DNA of 64,000 nt, from positions 27,944,501-28,008,500 of the forward strand of contig NC_080577.1 in assembly GCF_029962835.1 (NCBI RefSeq). The letters run 5' to 3'. Positions 46,560 to 57,993 of this stretch are shown here, in pieces. The notes below the pieces were generated by a model, which was not told where the DNA came from, did no database searches, and was given only the letters and a program-made list of their open reading frames with translations. A program made the translations under genes and the position numbers. Each line of letters opens with the position of its first letter. Positions within the stretch are counted from its first letter, which is position 1. This DNA is from Magnolia sinica. Taxonomy: Eukaryota; Streptophyta; Magnoliopsida; Magnoliales; Magnoliaceae.

Positions 46560-48566
46560 TGTAAGTGCTATAGTTTCTATCCCTGTTTATTGTCAAATTT
46601 GTGATGATAAAATCACTGTTATGTTATATATAACTTGCTTAAGTGAAGCTCTTTCAAGGATCAACATTCATGAACAAGCTAAGCTCACAACAAGCAAAGC
46701 TCTCAAGTACAAGGATCAATCTTGAATGAAAGAACTGCTCACAAGACAAGACTCAAGCTGCAAGACTTCAAGAAGAGTTCAAGACAGTTTGTCCACTTTC
46801 ACGATTGAGCTACATCAAGGTTTGATCTACATCAAGACTTCAAGGCTCATACTTCAAGGTCTCTTGTTCCTAATGTTTCAATGTCCATACTTCATGGTTG
46901 AGGTTTGATTGACCATAGGTTGACGTTAGAAGTAGGTCATTTTGGATACATAAGTCGAATGTTTATTTTACATGTGATTGGTCTGTTCTTCGACTAGTCC
47001 TAGGCCTTCTTCGACTAGTCCTAGACTTGCTTTGACCGATCTAAGAAATTCCTCGATCCAATCGTGAGTTTGTTACAAATTCAGGATAAAATCATTAGCC
47101 TTCGACTAGTCCAGAATCATTCGACCGATCGTAGGAACAGTGTCGACTGCTCGACCAGTAGTACAATCTTCGACTCGAAGTCCAACGTTTTTCGGACCTA
47201 CGACCAGTCGAAAGAAACCTACGACTAGTCGTAGGTGACCTACGACCGGTCGTAGGAGAGCTTCGACCACTCGTAGAACGGTCGAGCATATCTGCCGGAT
47301 TTTTCAAATATTGGTAGTGCTTCGACTAGTCGAAGAGCACTCTGGACAATCGAAGACCCGATCTTCTCACTTATAAATAGTGCACGAATCTCGAATAAAT
47401 CATCGAATTAATTAAAGTATTCAAGCCAATCTTCGTCGAACTTCGAGAGATAATTCGTGCTCCATCTAAGCTAAGTGTGCTTATTTAATATTCTCTTTCC
47501 TTAGCTTTATTTAATTGATTTTGTTTCTGCTATTCCAATCTGATTTGATAAGAGGAATTGTTATTCCCTTTCTTTAGAATCAAAATCAATTAAGGCAAGC
47601 CCTATTTGGTTTAATTTAAAATCTATTAGAATTAGAACTATTGTAATCGAGTACTGGACATTGAACTTGGACATTCAATCATCTACTTTGATTTGGTTCT
47701 ACCGGGCTGTTACAACGAAGGAGATATTCAGGTATTTTACATATTGTAAATTCCTTTCTATTATTTTGGTTTCTTTCAAGATTTGCCAGAAAAATCTTGT
47801 TATATTGGTTATCTGAGGAAAGCCAGGAAAACTCAGAAGTGGGGTTTTTTTTTTAATTGTGTAAGCTCACATACAAAGACACAATTGTAAGGGTTTTGGG
47901 TGAACCTGGGAAAACCTATTTTTAGTAAACGCTAATATCCCCTGTGTGAGGATATTAGGAGTGGAGTAGCATTTTGTGTGGCTGTTGTATAACAGTTGGT
48001 GAACACACAGGCGAACCACTATAAACCCTTGTGTTGTGATTGATTGTTTTATTCTTCTAATTTTTAATTATTCTTTTGTGGGATGTATGTATGGTGGTGA
48101 ATATTGTAATCATTTAATTCAAGCATTGTGAGAATGTTGTAATAGTTTAGAATTTATTTTCTGCTATTCCTTTATCGCTTGATATTCAATTTCATTTAAA
48201 AGTTGTTCCAGCAAGGTTGCCCTGCCATTTTTATGGTGTATGGTTGTCCCTAGAACAATACATTTTTAATTACAAGTTATTTCAATTCAGTTTATATTTA
48301 TTATTGTATTCCTCTTCGGTTTGAGACTTGATACAAAGATCTTTCTAGAAATAAGGTTGTCCTACCATAAACTTTGTTTTTGGTGTAAGGTTGTCCTTAG
48401 AACAACGTTTGTATCAACCTCTCAAGATCTGAATTTTGAGGTTATTTTAATTTACTGCACTGTGATTTACTTTGGCTATCATTCTCTTTTTATTTCCGCT
48501 GTTATTAGTTTTATTTGGCATTGTCCTATTCACCCCCCCTCTAGGACATATAGCTTGGCCTTTTCA
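46560..48566 (+). repeat. 3' LTR of the Sirevirus-like element
   Basis: Starts TGTAAGTGCTATAG and ends GCCTTTTCA. The TATA box TATAAATAG is at 47,372-47,380 and the palindromic CGAC-motif cluster at about 46,988-47,345. Differences from the 5' LTR are mostly single substitutions plus short gains and losses within the motif cluster. Confidence 0.93.
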
Positions 48567-48571
48567 GTTGC

Positions 48572-49503
48572 ATACTCATTCATTCATCTATTCACTATCC
48601 ACTCAGGCTGGTGATGCGCAACTATTTGTTACGTGTACCTTCGCAATGGCCAGGATTTTGGTTAGGACGCGTGACTAACATGAGATCAAGAGTTTACCAC
48701 ATTGTGTTTGACTATCCAAATTTAGGTATAGGATTGGTTTGTATAGATTTTCCTTGTGATGGACCCCATAGCCTTCGATACTACTTACTATCATCCCGAG
48801 TTCACTCCAGCTTAGTCATTTCATTCGCATCGCATATTGCATGTCATCTATGACATATGGCATTTTGGATTGCTACGTTTCTGTACTTATATAGCTTAGA
48901 CGGGCTTGTCAGGATTTGCATATTATATTGCATCCGCAGTATATGATATTTGGCTCATTATGATCTGCATTACATATCCTGATATTATATGACTCATGGA
49001 CTTACTAGTATATTTTCGCTTACTCTGATATTGTATGATTCATGATCTTCTCAGTATTTACACTTATTCCGATGATATATGATTTATGGGCTTTATTGTA
49101 TACTTGGCACTTATCTTGTGCACACACTTTCTCCACCCTTTAAGCTTTCTATAAGCTTATGCACGATAGATGTGTGAAGGTGGCGTTAAGTTGCAGCGGC
49201 ATTGAGCATAGAGTGTGCAGCGGTCTTTTGGAGCTTTGATTTTATTTAACATATGTATTTTCCTTTCAGCATTGTATTCAAGTTTATATTAGTGGATATG
49301 TGATGATGATGTTGCCTTTGGTAAACTTATGGTTATGCTTATTACGAGGCAAATGTACATTGGAAAATCCTCCTTGTAGGATCCCAGGATCAGAATCTGG
49401 TGTATAGACGCTGGGATCCGAGAATAGGGTACTACGGAGGGTGTCGGCATCAGATTCAGCGATCGAGATTCCTATGAGTCCGATCTCTGGGTTTGGGGCG
49501 TGA
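48572..49503 (+). mobile_element. LTR-like sequence, probable Ty3/gypsy solo LTR, right part
   Basis: Continuation of the sequence interrupted at 37,677. It has 'gatattatatgactcatgga'-type diverged repeats (48,930-49,090), a 'gttgcagcggcattgagc' segment and the terminal gggtttggggcgtgata. The following bases (gattcctacc) are again copia-like. Orientation plus is inferred from the resemblance of this end to the 3' end of gypsy LTRs. Confidence 0.5.
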
Positions 49504-51270
49504 TAGATTCCTACCATAATCATTTAAAGTAGCGTGGTCGTCGGTCTAATATCAGACCCTGAGATCCTTATGAATGATCATCCAGAGTCTTAAATACAAC
49601 CCACTTATGAGAAAATAGAAAACCGTATTCAGAGTAATGAGCTTTTAAGACGATTACATATAGAGAAAAGATTTGCGATTTCGGAGAATTGTATCGTCTA
49701 TCTACAAGAGCATGAATTTGACATTAGGGCTGAAAACGATCCTTTGTCCTTTTCATAAGTCGAACAAAGTGCAAATTCTTCTCATTAGTTTGATGCCATG
49801 AAGGATGAATTGAAATCTATGAGGGATAACAAAGTTTGGGACCTTATTGAATTGCCTGAAAAGATTAGGCTAATTGATTGTAAGTGGGTGTTTAAAATCA
49901 AACGGGACTCTAATGGCAATATCGAAAGGTATAAAGTCAGACTAGTTGCAAAGGGTTTCAGTCAGCATGATGGCATTGACTTTAATAAGACCTTTTCACC
50001 TATGTCTAAGAAAGACTCATTTAGGATAATTATGTCTCTTATGGCCCATATGAATTTAGATCTACATCAAATGGACGTGAAAATTGTGTTTCTCAATGAA
50101 TATCTAAGTGATAACATATATATATAGCAATCAGAATGTTTCAAATCTAAATACTCAGAACATCTGGTCTACAAGCTCAAAAGGTCCATTATGGTTGAAA
50201 CAGGCATCACGACAGTAGTACCAAAAGTTTCATGAAGTCATTTTCTCATATGGTTTCATTGAAAACATTGCAGATGATTGTATATATGTGAAAGTCAGGG
50301 GGAGTAAGTTTATTATTTGTCTTGTATGTTGACAACATTTTGTTGGCCAGTGGTAATATTGGGTTGTTACGTGATACTAAGAAGTTTTTATCTCAAAACT
50401 TTAAAATGAAATATCTTAGTGATGCATCATTTGCCATTGGCATTCAGATTAGTCGGGACTGGTCACGTGGACTGCTTTGCTTGTCACATAGGGCCTATAT
50501 TGATAGGGTTCTTGAAAGGTTTAACATGCAAGGTTGTGCTCTTGGCCAAACACATATTACAAAAGGTGACAAGTTTGACTAATTTCAGTATCCTAAGAAT
50601 GACGTAAAAATGGATACGATGAAAGATATTTCATATACGTCAGCAGTAGGGAGTATCATGTATGCCTAGGTCTGTATGTGCTAGAATGTTGGGCGATACC
50701 TTAGCAATCTAGGGATGAGCCATTGGATAACTGTTAAGAAAGGACTCGACACTCATGTATAGGAGATCCGACCGTTTGGAGCTAGTTAGATATACAAATG
50801 TAGATTTTGCGGACTATCTTGACAGCAAGAAGTCTATATTGAGCTATGTATTCATGATGGTTGGTGGAGCTGTATCACGGAAGAGCATGAAATAGTCGAT
50901 TACGATATCTTCAACCATGGAAGCAAAGTATGTAGCTTGCCATAAAGCCACGAGTAAAGCGATCTGCCTTCAGAGTTTTTTCTTTGGTTTACGGGTTTTG
51001 CGAATAGTCTCGAAACCATTGAAAATCTATCGTGATAGTTTAACTGCAGTTAACTTCTCTAACAACAATAAGCATTCGTCGACGTTAAAGCATGTTGACA
51101 TTAAGTATCTTGTTGTGAAGGAAAGAGTTCAAAATCGTTAAGTGTCTATATAACTCATCAGCACAAGGCAGATGATAGTGGATCCTCTCACTAAAGGTCT
51201 TCCTATCATGCTCATTAATGAACATATGACATCAATGAGAGTTATAAATCTCAAGGATGTATTTGAGTAG
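49504..51270 (+). pseudogene. Old Ty1/copia element, 3' half: RT and RNase H relics
   Basis: Continues the element left at 34,020. From 49,798 the RT start is clean for 110 codons (CKWVFKIKRDSNGNIERYK, then HQMDVK). The polymerase motif is LYVDNILLAS at about 50,320, with the second catalytic Asp replaced by Asn. RNase H pieces are MEAKYVA (about 50,917) and KHVDIKY (about 51,088), with VDPLTKGLP closing the polyprotein near 51,205. Frameshifts at about 50,140-50,320 and 50,585-50,900 and many stops show it is dead. A purine tract AGTGGGAGAA at 51,771-51,780 marks the end of the internal region. Confidence 0.82.
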
Positions 51271-51780
51271 TGGGAGTTTTTAGTTTTGATTCGATTATGT
51301 ATAGCCGTTTTAGATATATCTTTTATATGCATTGATAATTCTATTATTCAGCTTATATCTTTCTTCTCTTTTAATGTGCACGTTCAGTTTTGAATAAGCA
51401 ACACTTTACTTTGTATCTTGGAGACACGTTCAGTAGAACCACTTGAAGATAGCACATATGATCACATTAGACTTATAATCTTCATACCACACCTCATATC
51501 CTTAATCTATATCGTTAAGGCTATTGGTATTCGTGACTATGATTCATCGTACTTAAAAAAGGATAGATGTTATGTTGACTACCATGATCCAGTATCAGTG
51601 GTTTTAATAAACCGGATCTGATGAGCATTGCTCATAATTATCCAATGATGTTATTTTGAAATTCAGTAAGGCGCCCATTAGAAATTTTCAAAAGCAAATG
51701 TGTTTTATAAAATTATTTTTCACAAATAAAATAAAATATTTTATTTTCTTTCGAAGATCAGTGTAGCCCTAGTGGGAGAA

Positions 51781-52340
51781 TATAAGACTCCATTAAGTGG
51801 GGCCACACATATCATGGTTTAGATATGACCATTGGATTATTTAGATTGAGCGATTCAGTGGGCCCCACTATAGTTGTGATCATTGCAAATAGGTTTGGGG
51901 CAGGATGCTTGAATTGTGGTCCCTATACATGGTTATTAAGTCGGATATGGAAAACTACGGTGTGGAGACTCTAAAGGAGAGAAGTGTGATGGGTAAGCTT
52001 CTCTGACTCTCCTTCTTATAAATACATATAAGCTTTCTTTGGTCCTCTCTCCTATAAATGCATATCTTGGTCCCCTCACCCATACAAGAGAGAGAACCTT
52101 AAGTCTCATTGAAGGTTCTCATAAGGGTGTGAGGTGCAAAAGACTAAGATCCTCGTCGACGATATCAAGGCATTGTGAATGTCTTCCTAATCAGGTACGG
52201 TTTAAAACTAAAGTATTAAATCTCCATTATTGATGTATAAACGATTCGTTAATTCCGCAATCTAGAAATAACAAACTTAGGCTTGATTTTATATGCCCTT
52301 ATCTGTGGTTAACCACACCATTGTCAGATTCTCCACTATT
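51781..52340 (+). mobile_element. Probable 3' LTR of the old copia element
   Basis: Begins right after the purine tract (TATAAGACTCC, a decayed TG start). It contains two TATA-like sites (ttataaatacatat near 52,017 and cctataaatgcatat near 52,052) followed by 'gtgaatgtcttcctaatcagg'. No matching 5' LTR was found near 30.4-31.2 kb, so the 3' boundary is a guess. Confidence 0.45.
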
Positions 52341-52354
52341 AATGATCCCCCATG

Positions 52355-52355
<1 letters not shown>

Positions 52356-52386
<31 letters not shown>
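52356..52386. repeat. (CT)n microsatellite
   Basis: About 30 bases of CT dinucleotides. Confidence 0.9.
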
Positions 52387-52390
<4 letters not shown>

Positions 52391-52419
52391 GAGAGGAGTC
52401 CTTGCAGGCTATACACCCA

Positions 52420-52720
52420 TCACTACAGTGAGCCCCTCTTGATGTCTATTGAAGAGATCTAAACAGTTCATCCCATTGCTTGCAAGGCTAATGCCATGTG
52501 TGGCCCATTAAAATTCTAACATGTATAACATCCAACTTGTCCATCATGTCTACCCTAACATGAAAGTTTGACACTAAAAAAACTAGGCCAATTCAACTCT
52601 CATGTGAGCCACAACATGAATTCAGAGGTTTTTTTTAGTTGTCAATTGTTTTATATAGTTTAACCTTGAATGATTGGATAGGCCTGATTTTTTAGGCTTC
52701 CCATCGTCATGATGAGGTCA
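52420..52720. mobile_element. Degenerate GGCCCACC-family MITE fragment
   Basis: Phrases 'cagtgagcccctcttgatg', 'aacagttcatccc' and 'catgtgagccacaacatg' follow the family order. The right half is cut by the solo LTR at 52,726. Confidence 0.45.
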
Positions 52721-52725
52721 CCTAA

Positions 52726-55076
52726 TGTTCACACCCCAAGTATAGGGTTGCGATGTAATAATAATCTCAGTAAGACTAAGGTCGAATCCACATGGACTAA
52801 ACCTTGTACGTATTCTGAAAGTAACTAGAACTAGAACTAGAACTAGAAAAAGATGTAATCTAAATCTGGAGAAGTTAAGGGAATAATTGTAAACTACTTA
52901 ACTAAAACTTGTAAATCCATAGGTAGAGAAAACTAAGGTTTCCAAGGGTCCACTAGTAGAGATCAGGGAGATCTATGCTTGATTAAAAAACGCCACTGGA
53001 ATTAGAGTCCCATCTTCATCCAATTGGAAGATATTTCATTAAAAACTCATTCTGAACTTCCTTTGATCTAGTCCTCAATAGATGAGAGGTATGAGAACTA
53101 AAAGTGATTCCATTACAAAACCATGCCCATGAGACAGAGTAAACAACAGAATTTACCAATTCACAAACATTCTGGGAGAATTATGAACATTAGGAAGGAT
53201 TCCATCATCCAACCATGTCCATGAGACGATGGCGACCAACAGGGTTCCTAAGTTCACAAATGAAAAGAATATACTCAAAGCTATTGCAGATCTATTGTAA
53301 TTTAAGTCACAGCAAACCATTAAAAACTGAAAGTATTCCTTATGGTCAAACTAGAATTAAAGAGAGTTCAATGTAAACATAAATCAAGTTGTAGAAAGCA
53401 TCCCATCAAGCTACAAGCTTCACCTCTTAGTCCTAGCTAAGAGGTTTAGCTAATCATAGACATGATTAGCTAAAAAAATCTCAAGGAAAGATATAAACAA
53501 AAGGATAAAGAAAGGGGAGAAAAACTCCTGATGCCTGTCGGCTCCACGTCTTTCTCCTCTCTTGTCCTCGTCTGATCCCCCACAGCTGGCCCTCTCTCTC
53601 TCTCTCCCTTTATAGACGTGCGGCCAGCAGGTCGGTCTGCGTTTAACGCAGCCGACTTGCTTCGCAAAGCCGTGTGCGAGAAGAGAAGGTGCGTAAACAG
53701 ATTGTGCAAAAGATCTTGTGACGGGTCCGGTTGCAGACCGATTTGCGTGCACGGTGGGTGTTTTTCGAGTGTGAAACAAGCTAGGTTGGGGCTGAACCTG
53801 TCCTCTGAACATGATAGATGGATTGGATTACCCAGTCCGATCACAGGGGTGGGCCACATCGAGTCGCAACGGCAAGGCTGCCTGTTCACGTGTGCAATGG
53901 GAAATCCCATTGATTTCGGGATTTCTTGTGAAAATACTTTCTATTTTCTTTTTCTTTCAATCCTTCTCCATGTGTGGCCCACTTCCTACAAATCCTCCAA
54001 CCTGATGGACGATCTGAATCATATGTGGGTCCCACCATCTTGCAAACAGGACCTGTCCATCAACGCCGAGGTGTTTCTGCTGAGAAACATGTACATTTAC
54101 GTGTAGATGTCCACAAACACACACCTAGGGTCCGGTCGGATTCAACCTGAGAGCACTCTGGACGGATCTGATTGCTCGGAATACTCACGATGGTGGGCCA
54201 CATTGAGTCTCAAACGGACGTTGTCCGTTAGTATTGCAATGCAAAGGCTCTCTTTCTACCGGGAATCACGTGCACCGACGTGCACAGTCTCGCATGAAAA
54301 CTCCTAGGTTTAGGACAGAGGTGGCCCCTGAACCTAATGAATGGTTTGGATCATTTACAGGAATGACCATGATGGGCCATGAAACGTCTCAAACGGACGT
54401 GGTTCGTCCGTCATGATGGGCCATGACACACGGAAAGAAAGAAGAAGGAGATTACTTCTCTGGAACCTCCGATCAGCATAATCTTGGCTAGCTCTTGGTT
54501 CTGGTGATCCGCGGGAGTGTACACATTTTGTGTACACTCATCATGTGTGTGGAGCCCACGGAGATGGTTAGAAAAATCTATACCATCCATTTGTTTTCTC
54601 ATCTAATTTAAGGGGTTGAGCCCAAGTTTGAAGCATACCCAGAGATCAAGTGGGCCCCAAATCGGTAATTTATTGGCTGATCTGTCCATTGGACCACTTC
54701 CACAAAGATCCAACAATCGAAATTTTACGTGTATGGTTACTTTATGATCCTCAAGCTAGATATAAAGATTCGAACCAAATGGATGGCGGGAATCCCGTGA
54801 TCTTGCATTCAGTATGATTTTCAGGCCCCTTTAACTTTAATCACTTGATTTTCTCGGATCTTTGGCGTGTGAATTCTTCAATCTCGGTCCCCTAAAATCC
54901 GACCCTTGCCTTAGTGATTTTTTAGCATTAAATTCATGCATTTAGCACCATTTTCAGTCCAAGCTCTTAAATTCACCTTGCAACAAAAACATGATTAAAA
55001 TATAACATTAAACATTACAATGTTTGTAAAATCAAATAATAACTGGGGTCTAATATGCAATATTTGACCCTCAACA
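52726..55076 (-). mobile_element. Solo LTR, 2351 bp, perfect TSD CCTAA
   Basis: Plus-strand ends are TGTTCACACCCC and CCTCAACA, flanked by CCTAA at 52,721-52,725 and 55,077-55,081. It reads naturally on the minus strand, starting TGTTGAGGGTCAAATATTGC and ending CTTGGGGTGTGAACA, with a TATA-like CTATAAAG at about 53,612-53,619. No internal region, primer site or coding domain lies inside, so this is a recombined solo LTR. The 'gggttgcgatgtaataataa' and 'aaggtcgaatccacatgg' phrases are widespread in plant genomes. I do not know the family name. Short frames at 53,450-54,600 are chance. Confidence 0.85.
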
Positions 55077-55326
55077 CCTAACATGCAAGTTAGATAGCGT
55101 GCAGAGACAAAATTGTTCCACACAGATAATAGTATATAATCATGTGAAGTTTAACATTCAAAAAATTTTATTTTTTATGGGTGGATAACTAACTTACAAA
55201 CTAAGCTTACTTTGCGCAACCTTTTTATATTTGTTTGAATGGCATCAATTAATATATTTTCTTTGGCAAAAAAATTCAATACTATGAAAGAGCGTGATTG
55301 TTAAACATTACATATGTGGACAATTA

Positions 55327-56333
55327 GGACCTGTTTAGATACCGGAAATAAATTACTTTTTAACTTATATTAAGTCATTAAGTTATTTTTTCATTTAAAT
55401 TAGTTTGATGAGCATCATTATAAAAGTAATTTGTGTGTTAAAAGTTACTTATCTCAATAGTTTTTAATTTTATTTTTTAAAAGCTTTTTAACTTATTTCT
55501 TTTCTACTTATCTCTCTCTTCGTCTCATGGTCCATAGCAAATGAGGCTCTCTCACGTTCCATGTCAAAGGAGGCCCCACATGATAGACTATCTACATTAA
55601 AGGTGAGGCTCACACAATGGACGATCCACATCAAAGGTAGGCCCCACATGATAGACTATCCACATCAAAGGTGGGCCCCACATAGTGAATGACTCTATAT
55701 TAATGTGGGCCCACATAATAGACCATCTACATCAAAGGTTGACCCATAATGATAAATAGCCCACATCAAGGTGGGCCCCACATAGTGAATGACTCCATAT
55801 TAATGTGGGCCCACATAATGGACCATCTGCATCAAAGGTTGACCCATAATGATAAATAGCCCACATCAAGGTGGGCCTCACGTGATGGACAGTCCACATC
55901 AAAGGTTGGCATAATGATAAGTGACCCATATCCAAGGTGGGCTCCACATGATGGGTGGTGGATATTGAAGGTGGGACCCACATGATGGACATTAACATTG
56001 ATTGCGGGTCCCACATGATGGATGGCCAACATCAAATGTGGGCCCTACCAAATGAACAGTGCACACTAAAGGTCGACCCCTAATGATGAATGACCCACAT
56101 CCAAAGTGGGGCCCACTTAATGAATGATCGACATCAACGGTTAGCCTCACATGATTGACGATGGATGTGAGGTTGCCTATACAAACTTAAGGGATAATTA
56201 TTTATGATGTTGAAAACCAAACATGCTTTTCTACTTTTTTGTTGATAAGTATATTGTTTACCCAATAGAGTTACCTACTATCTTATGACATATAAGTAGC
56301 TTATCTAAAGGAACTTACCATCCAAATACCCTC
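55327..56333. mobile_element. PIF/Harbinger-type element with internal 34-bp minisatellite (copy 1)
   Basis: Termini GGACCTGTTTAGATACC (left) and, inverted, GAGGGTATTTGGATGGTAA (right), with TTA on both sides (55,324-55,326 and 56,334-56,336), the three-base target of Tourist-type elements. The interior at about 55,540-56,165 is about 18 tandem units of a ~34-bp sequence, core ggtgggccccacatgatgg then tccacatcaaa. Within it, a 101-bp three-unit block occurs twice in a row (from about 55,661 and 55,762). No transposase. Confidence 0.72.
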
Positions 56334-56384
56334 TTAAAAATTCCTTAAACTTGTCGCATACAAGTAATTCAAATTAATAAAGGA

Positions 56385-57700
56385 GTTTGGATGTACCTTA
56401 AACAAAAGGTGTGGTTGTTTTGTTTTTTAACTATCAAGATTTGAACATTTATTGGACACTTAATAATGAAATATTTGCATGGTCTTATTTCAACGGTTAT
56501 AAAGAAAGAGTAGAAAAGTATGTTTAGCTTCCACCATTATACAAGTACTTATTTCTCAATTTTGTTTAGTCCCCCCTTAAAATTCACCATCTGTCGTGGG
56601 ACCCAACCTTTGATGTGGACCATTCATTATGTTGAGCCCACCTTATTCCTATCTTCAATGTGAACCGTCCATTGTGTGGGGCATACCCTCAATGTATGTT
56701 ATCCATTATGCGGGGCCCACCTTAGATGTGGGTCGTTCATCATATGGGCCCACCTTTAACTTGGACCGTCCTTCATGCAAGACCCAACTTCAAAGTGGGC
56801 CATCTGCCAAGGAGGTCTGACTCAGATATAGGTCATCCATCATTAAGGGTGAACCTTTGATGTGAATTTTCCTATGTGGGGCTCACCTTGATATGGGTCA
56901 TTTATCATGTGGGGCCCACCATCAATGTTATTGTCTATCACGTGGGTTTAATATCCATTGCCCATCATGTGGAGTCCACCTTTGACGTGGACTGCCCATC
57001 ATGTGGGCCCCGCCTTCGATGTGGACCATCCATTATGTGAGACCCACCTTGGATGTGGGTCATTCATCATGGACACCTTTGATGTGGACTGTACATTATG
57101 TGCGGCCCACCTTAATTGAGTCATTCATCATGTGGGGGCCACCACTAAAATAAATTGTCTATCATGTGGAGCCCGCCTCTAATGTCCACTGCCCATCACT
57201 TGGAGCCCACCTTCGATGTCAGTTGTCCATCGTATAGGGATGCCTTGGATGTGGCCCATTCATCATTGTGGCCTGAACTTTGACATGGACTATCCATTAT
57301 ATGGGGCCCACCTTGATATGGGTCCTCCGTCATATGGGGCCACCTTCAATGTTATTGTACATCATGTGGGTTCACCTCCAATATCCACCACCCCTCATGT
57401 GTAGCCCACCTTTGATAACGACGGTCCATCGTGTGAGCCCCACTTTAATGTGGGTCGTCCATTATTTGAAGCTCCATTTGGATGTGGGCCAATCATCACT
57501 AGGGGCCTACCTTTGATGTGTACAATCCATTATGTGGGCTAAAGACCTTGATATGGGTCATCCATAACGTGGAGCTCACCTTTGATGTGGGCCGTCTATC
57601 ATGTGGACCCCACCTTTGATGTAGACTGCCCATCCCTGTTGTAAGTTACTTTTACGATAGTACTCACCAAACTAACCCAAGTTAAAAAGTTATTTAAGCC
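56385..57700. mobile_element. Related element in opposite orientation with 34-bp minisatellite (copy 2)
   Basis: The interior (about 56,590-57,640) is about 30 units of the same ~34-bp sequence, but reverse-complemented (gatgtgggccattcatcatg type). The right flank 57,640-57,700, inverted, matches 55,385-55,450 of copy 1 (gttagtttggtgag / attagtttgatgag, then aaaagtaac / aaaagtaat). It is therefore a head-to-head neighbour of copy 1, 50 bp away. Clear termini with target duplications were not found for this copy. Confidence 0.68.
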
Positions 57701-57701
57701 A

Positions 57702-57779
57702 GGCCCAAGCGTAGCCCACGAGCGAAGCTAGCAGGTCAAACCGGCCCCAAAGATGGGTCGGGCAGGCTAGCTAGCCCAT
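57702..57779. promoter_or_regulatory. Site II-like GGCCCA / AGCCCA motifs upstream of RPL14
   Basis: GGCCCA at 57,702-57,707, AGCCCA at about 57,713 and AGCCCA at about 57,773, i.e. TGGGCC/T on the minus strand. Such site II elements (bound by TCP factors) are typical of plant ribosomal protein promoters. Similar words occur in nearby repeats, so specificity is modest. Confidence 0.4.
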
Positions 57780-57993
57780 AGCCACTCTTATAAAATGAGT
57801 TCTTTGATGGCCCCCACCAGATGGAGGGTGCTTTGGTCTTGAAAGGGCAGTTTTGTCCGTACATTTCTACCCAGATGCTAACCCTAGATCGGACGGTCAA
57901 AAACTCTCTATCCAAAACGACGTCGACTTAAAAATAAAAAGCAGGAAGCAGCCCTAACCTTTCTCCTCCCTCTCTCTCCACGCAAGGAAGAAG

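Larger units (their letters stand above)
37678..48566 (+). mobile_element. Complete Sirevirus-like Ty1/copia retrotransposon with TSD GTTGC
   Basis: A 10.9-kb element bounded by LTRs of 1994 bp (37,678-39,671) and 2007 bp (46,560-48,566), both TG…CA, and flanked by GTTGC at 37,673-37,677 and 48,567-48,571. Order: 5' LTR, tRNA-Met primer site, gag-pol, an extra ORF at the envelope position, several aagggggag-type purine tracts, 3' LTR. Long LTRs, an enlarged gag with coiled-coil, the gag-pol order protease-integrase-RT-RNase H, an extra 3' ORF and repeated purine tracts fit the Sirevirus genus (inference). The two LTRs are alike apart from scattered substitutions and short indels. Gag-pol is broken, so the copy is non-autonomous. 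It inserted into the LTR-like sequence around it. Confidence 0.92.

Noticed and set aside
52726..52800. tRNA-like phrase 'aaggtcgaatccacatgg' considered as a tRNA T-arm or SINE head
   Set aside because: No cloverleaf can be formed with the surrounding bases, and the sequence is inside an LTR with clear ends.
53450..54600. Several overlapping open frames of 60-162 residues on both strands
   Set aside because: All lie inside the solo LTR at 52,726-55,076, which is GC-richer here. No motif, and competing frames on both strands.
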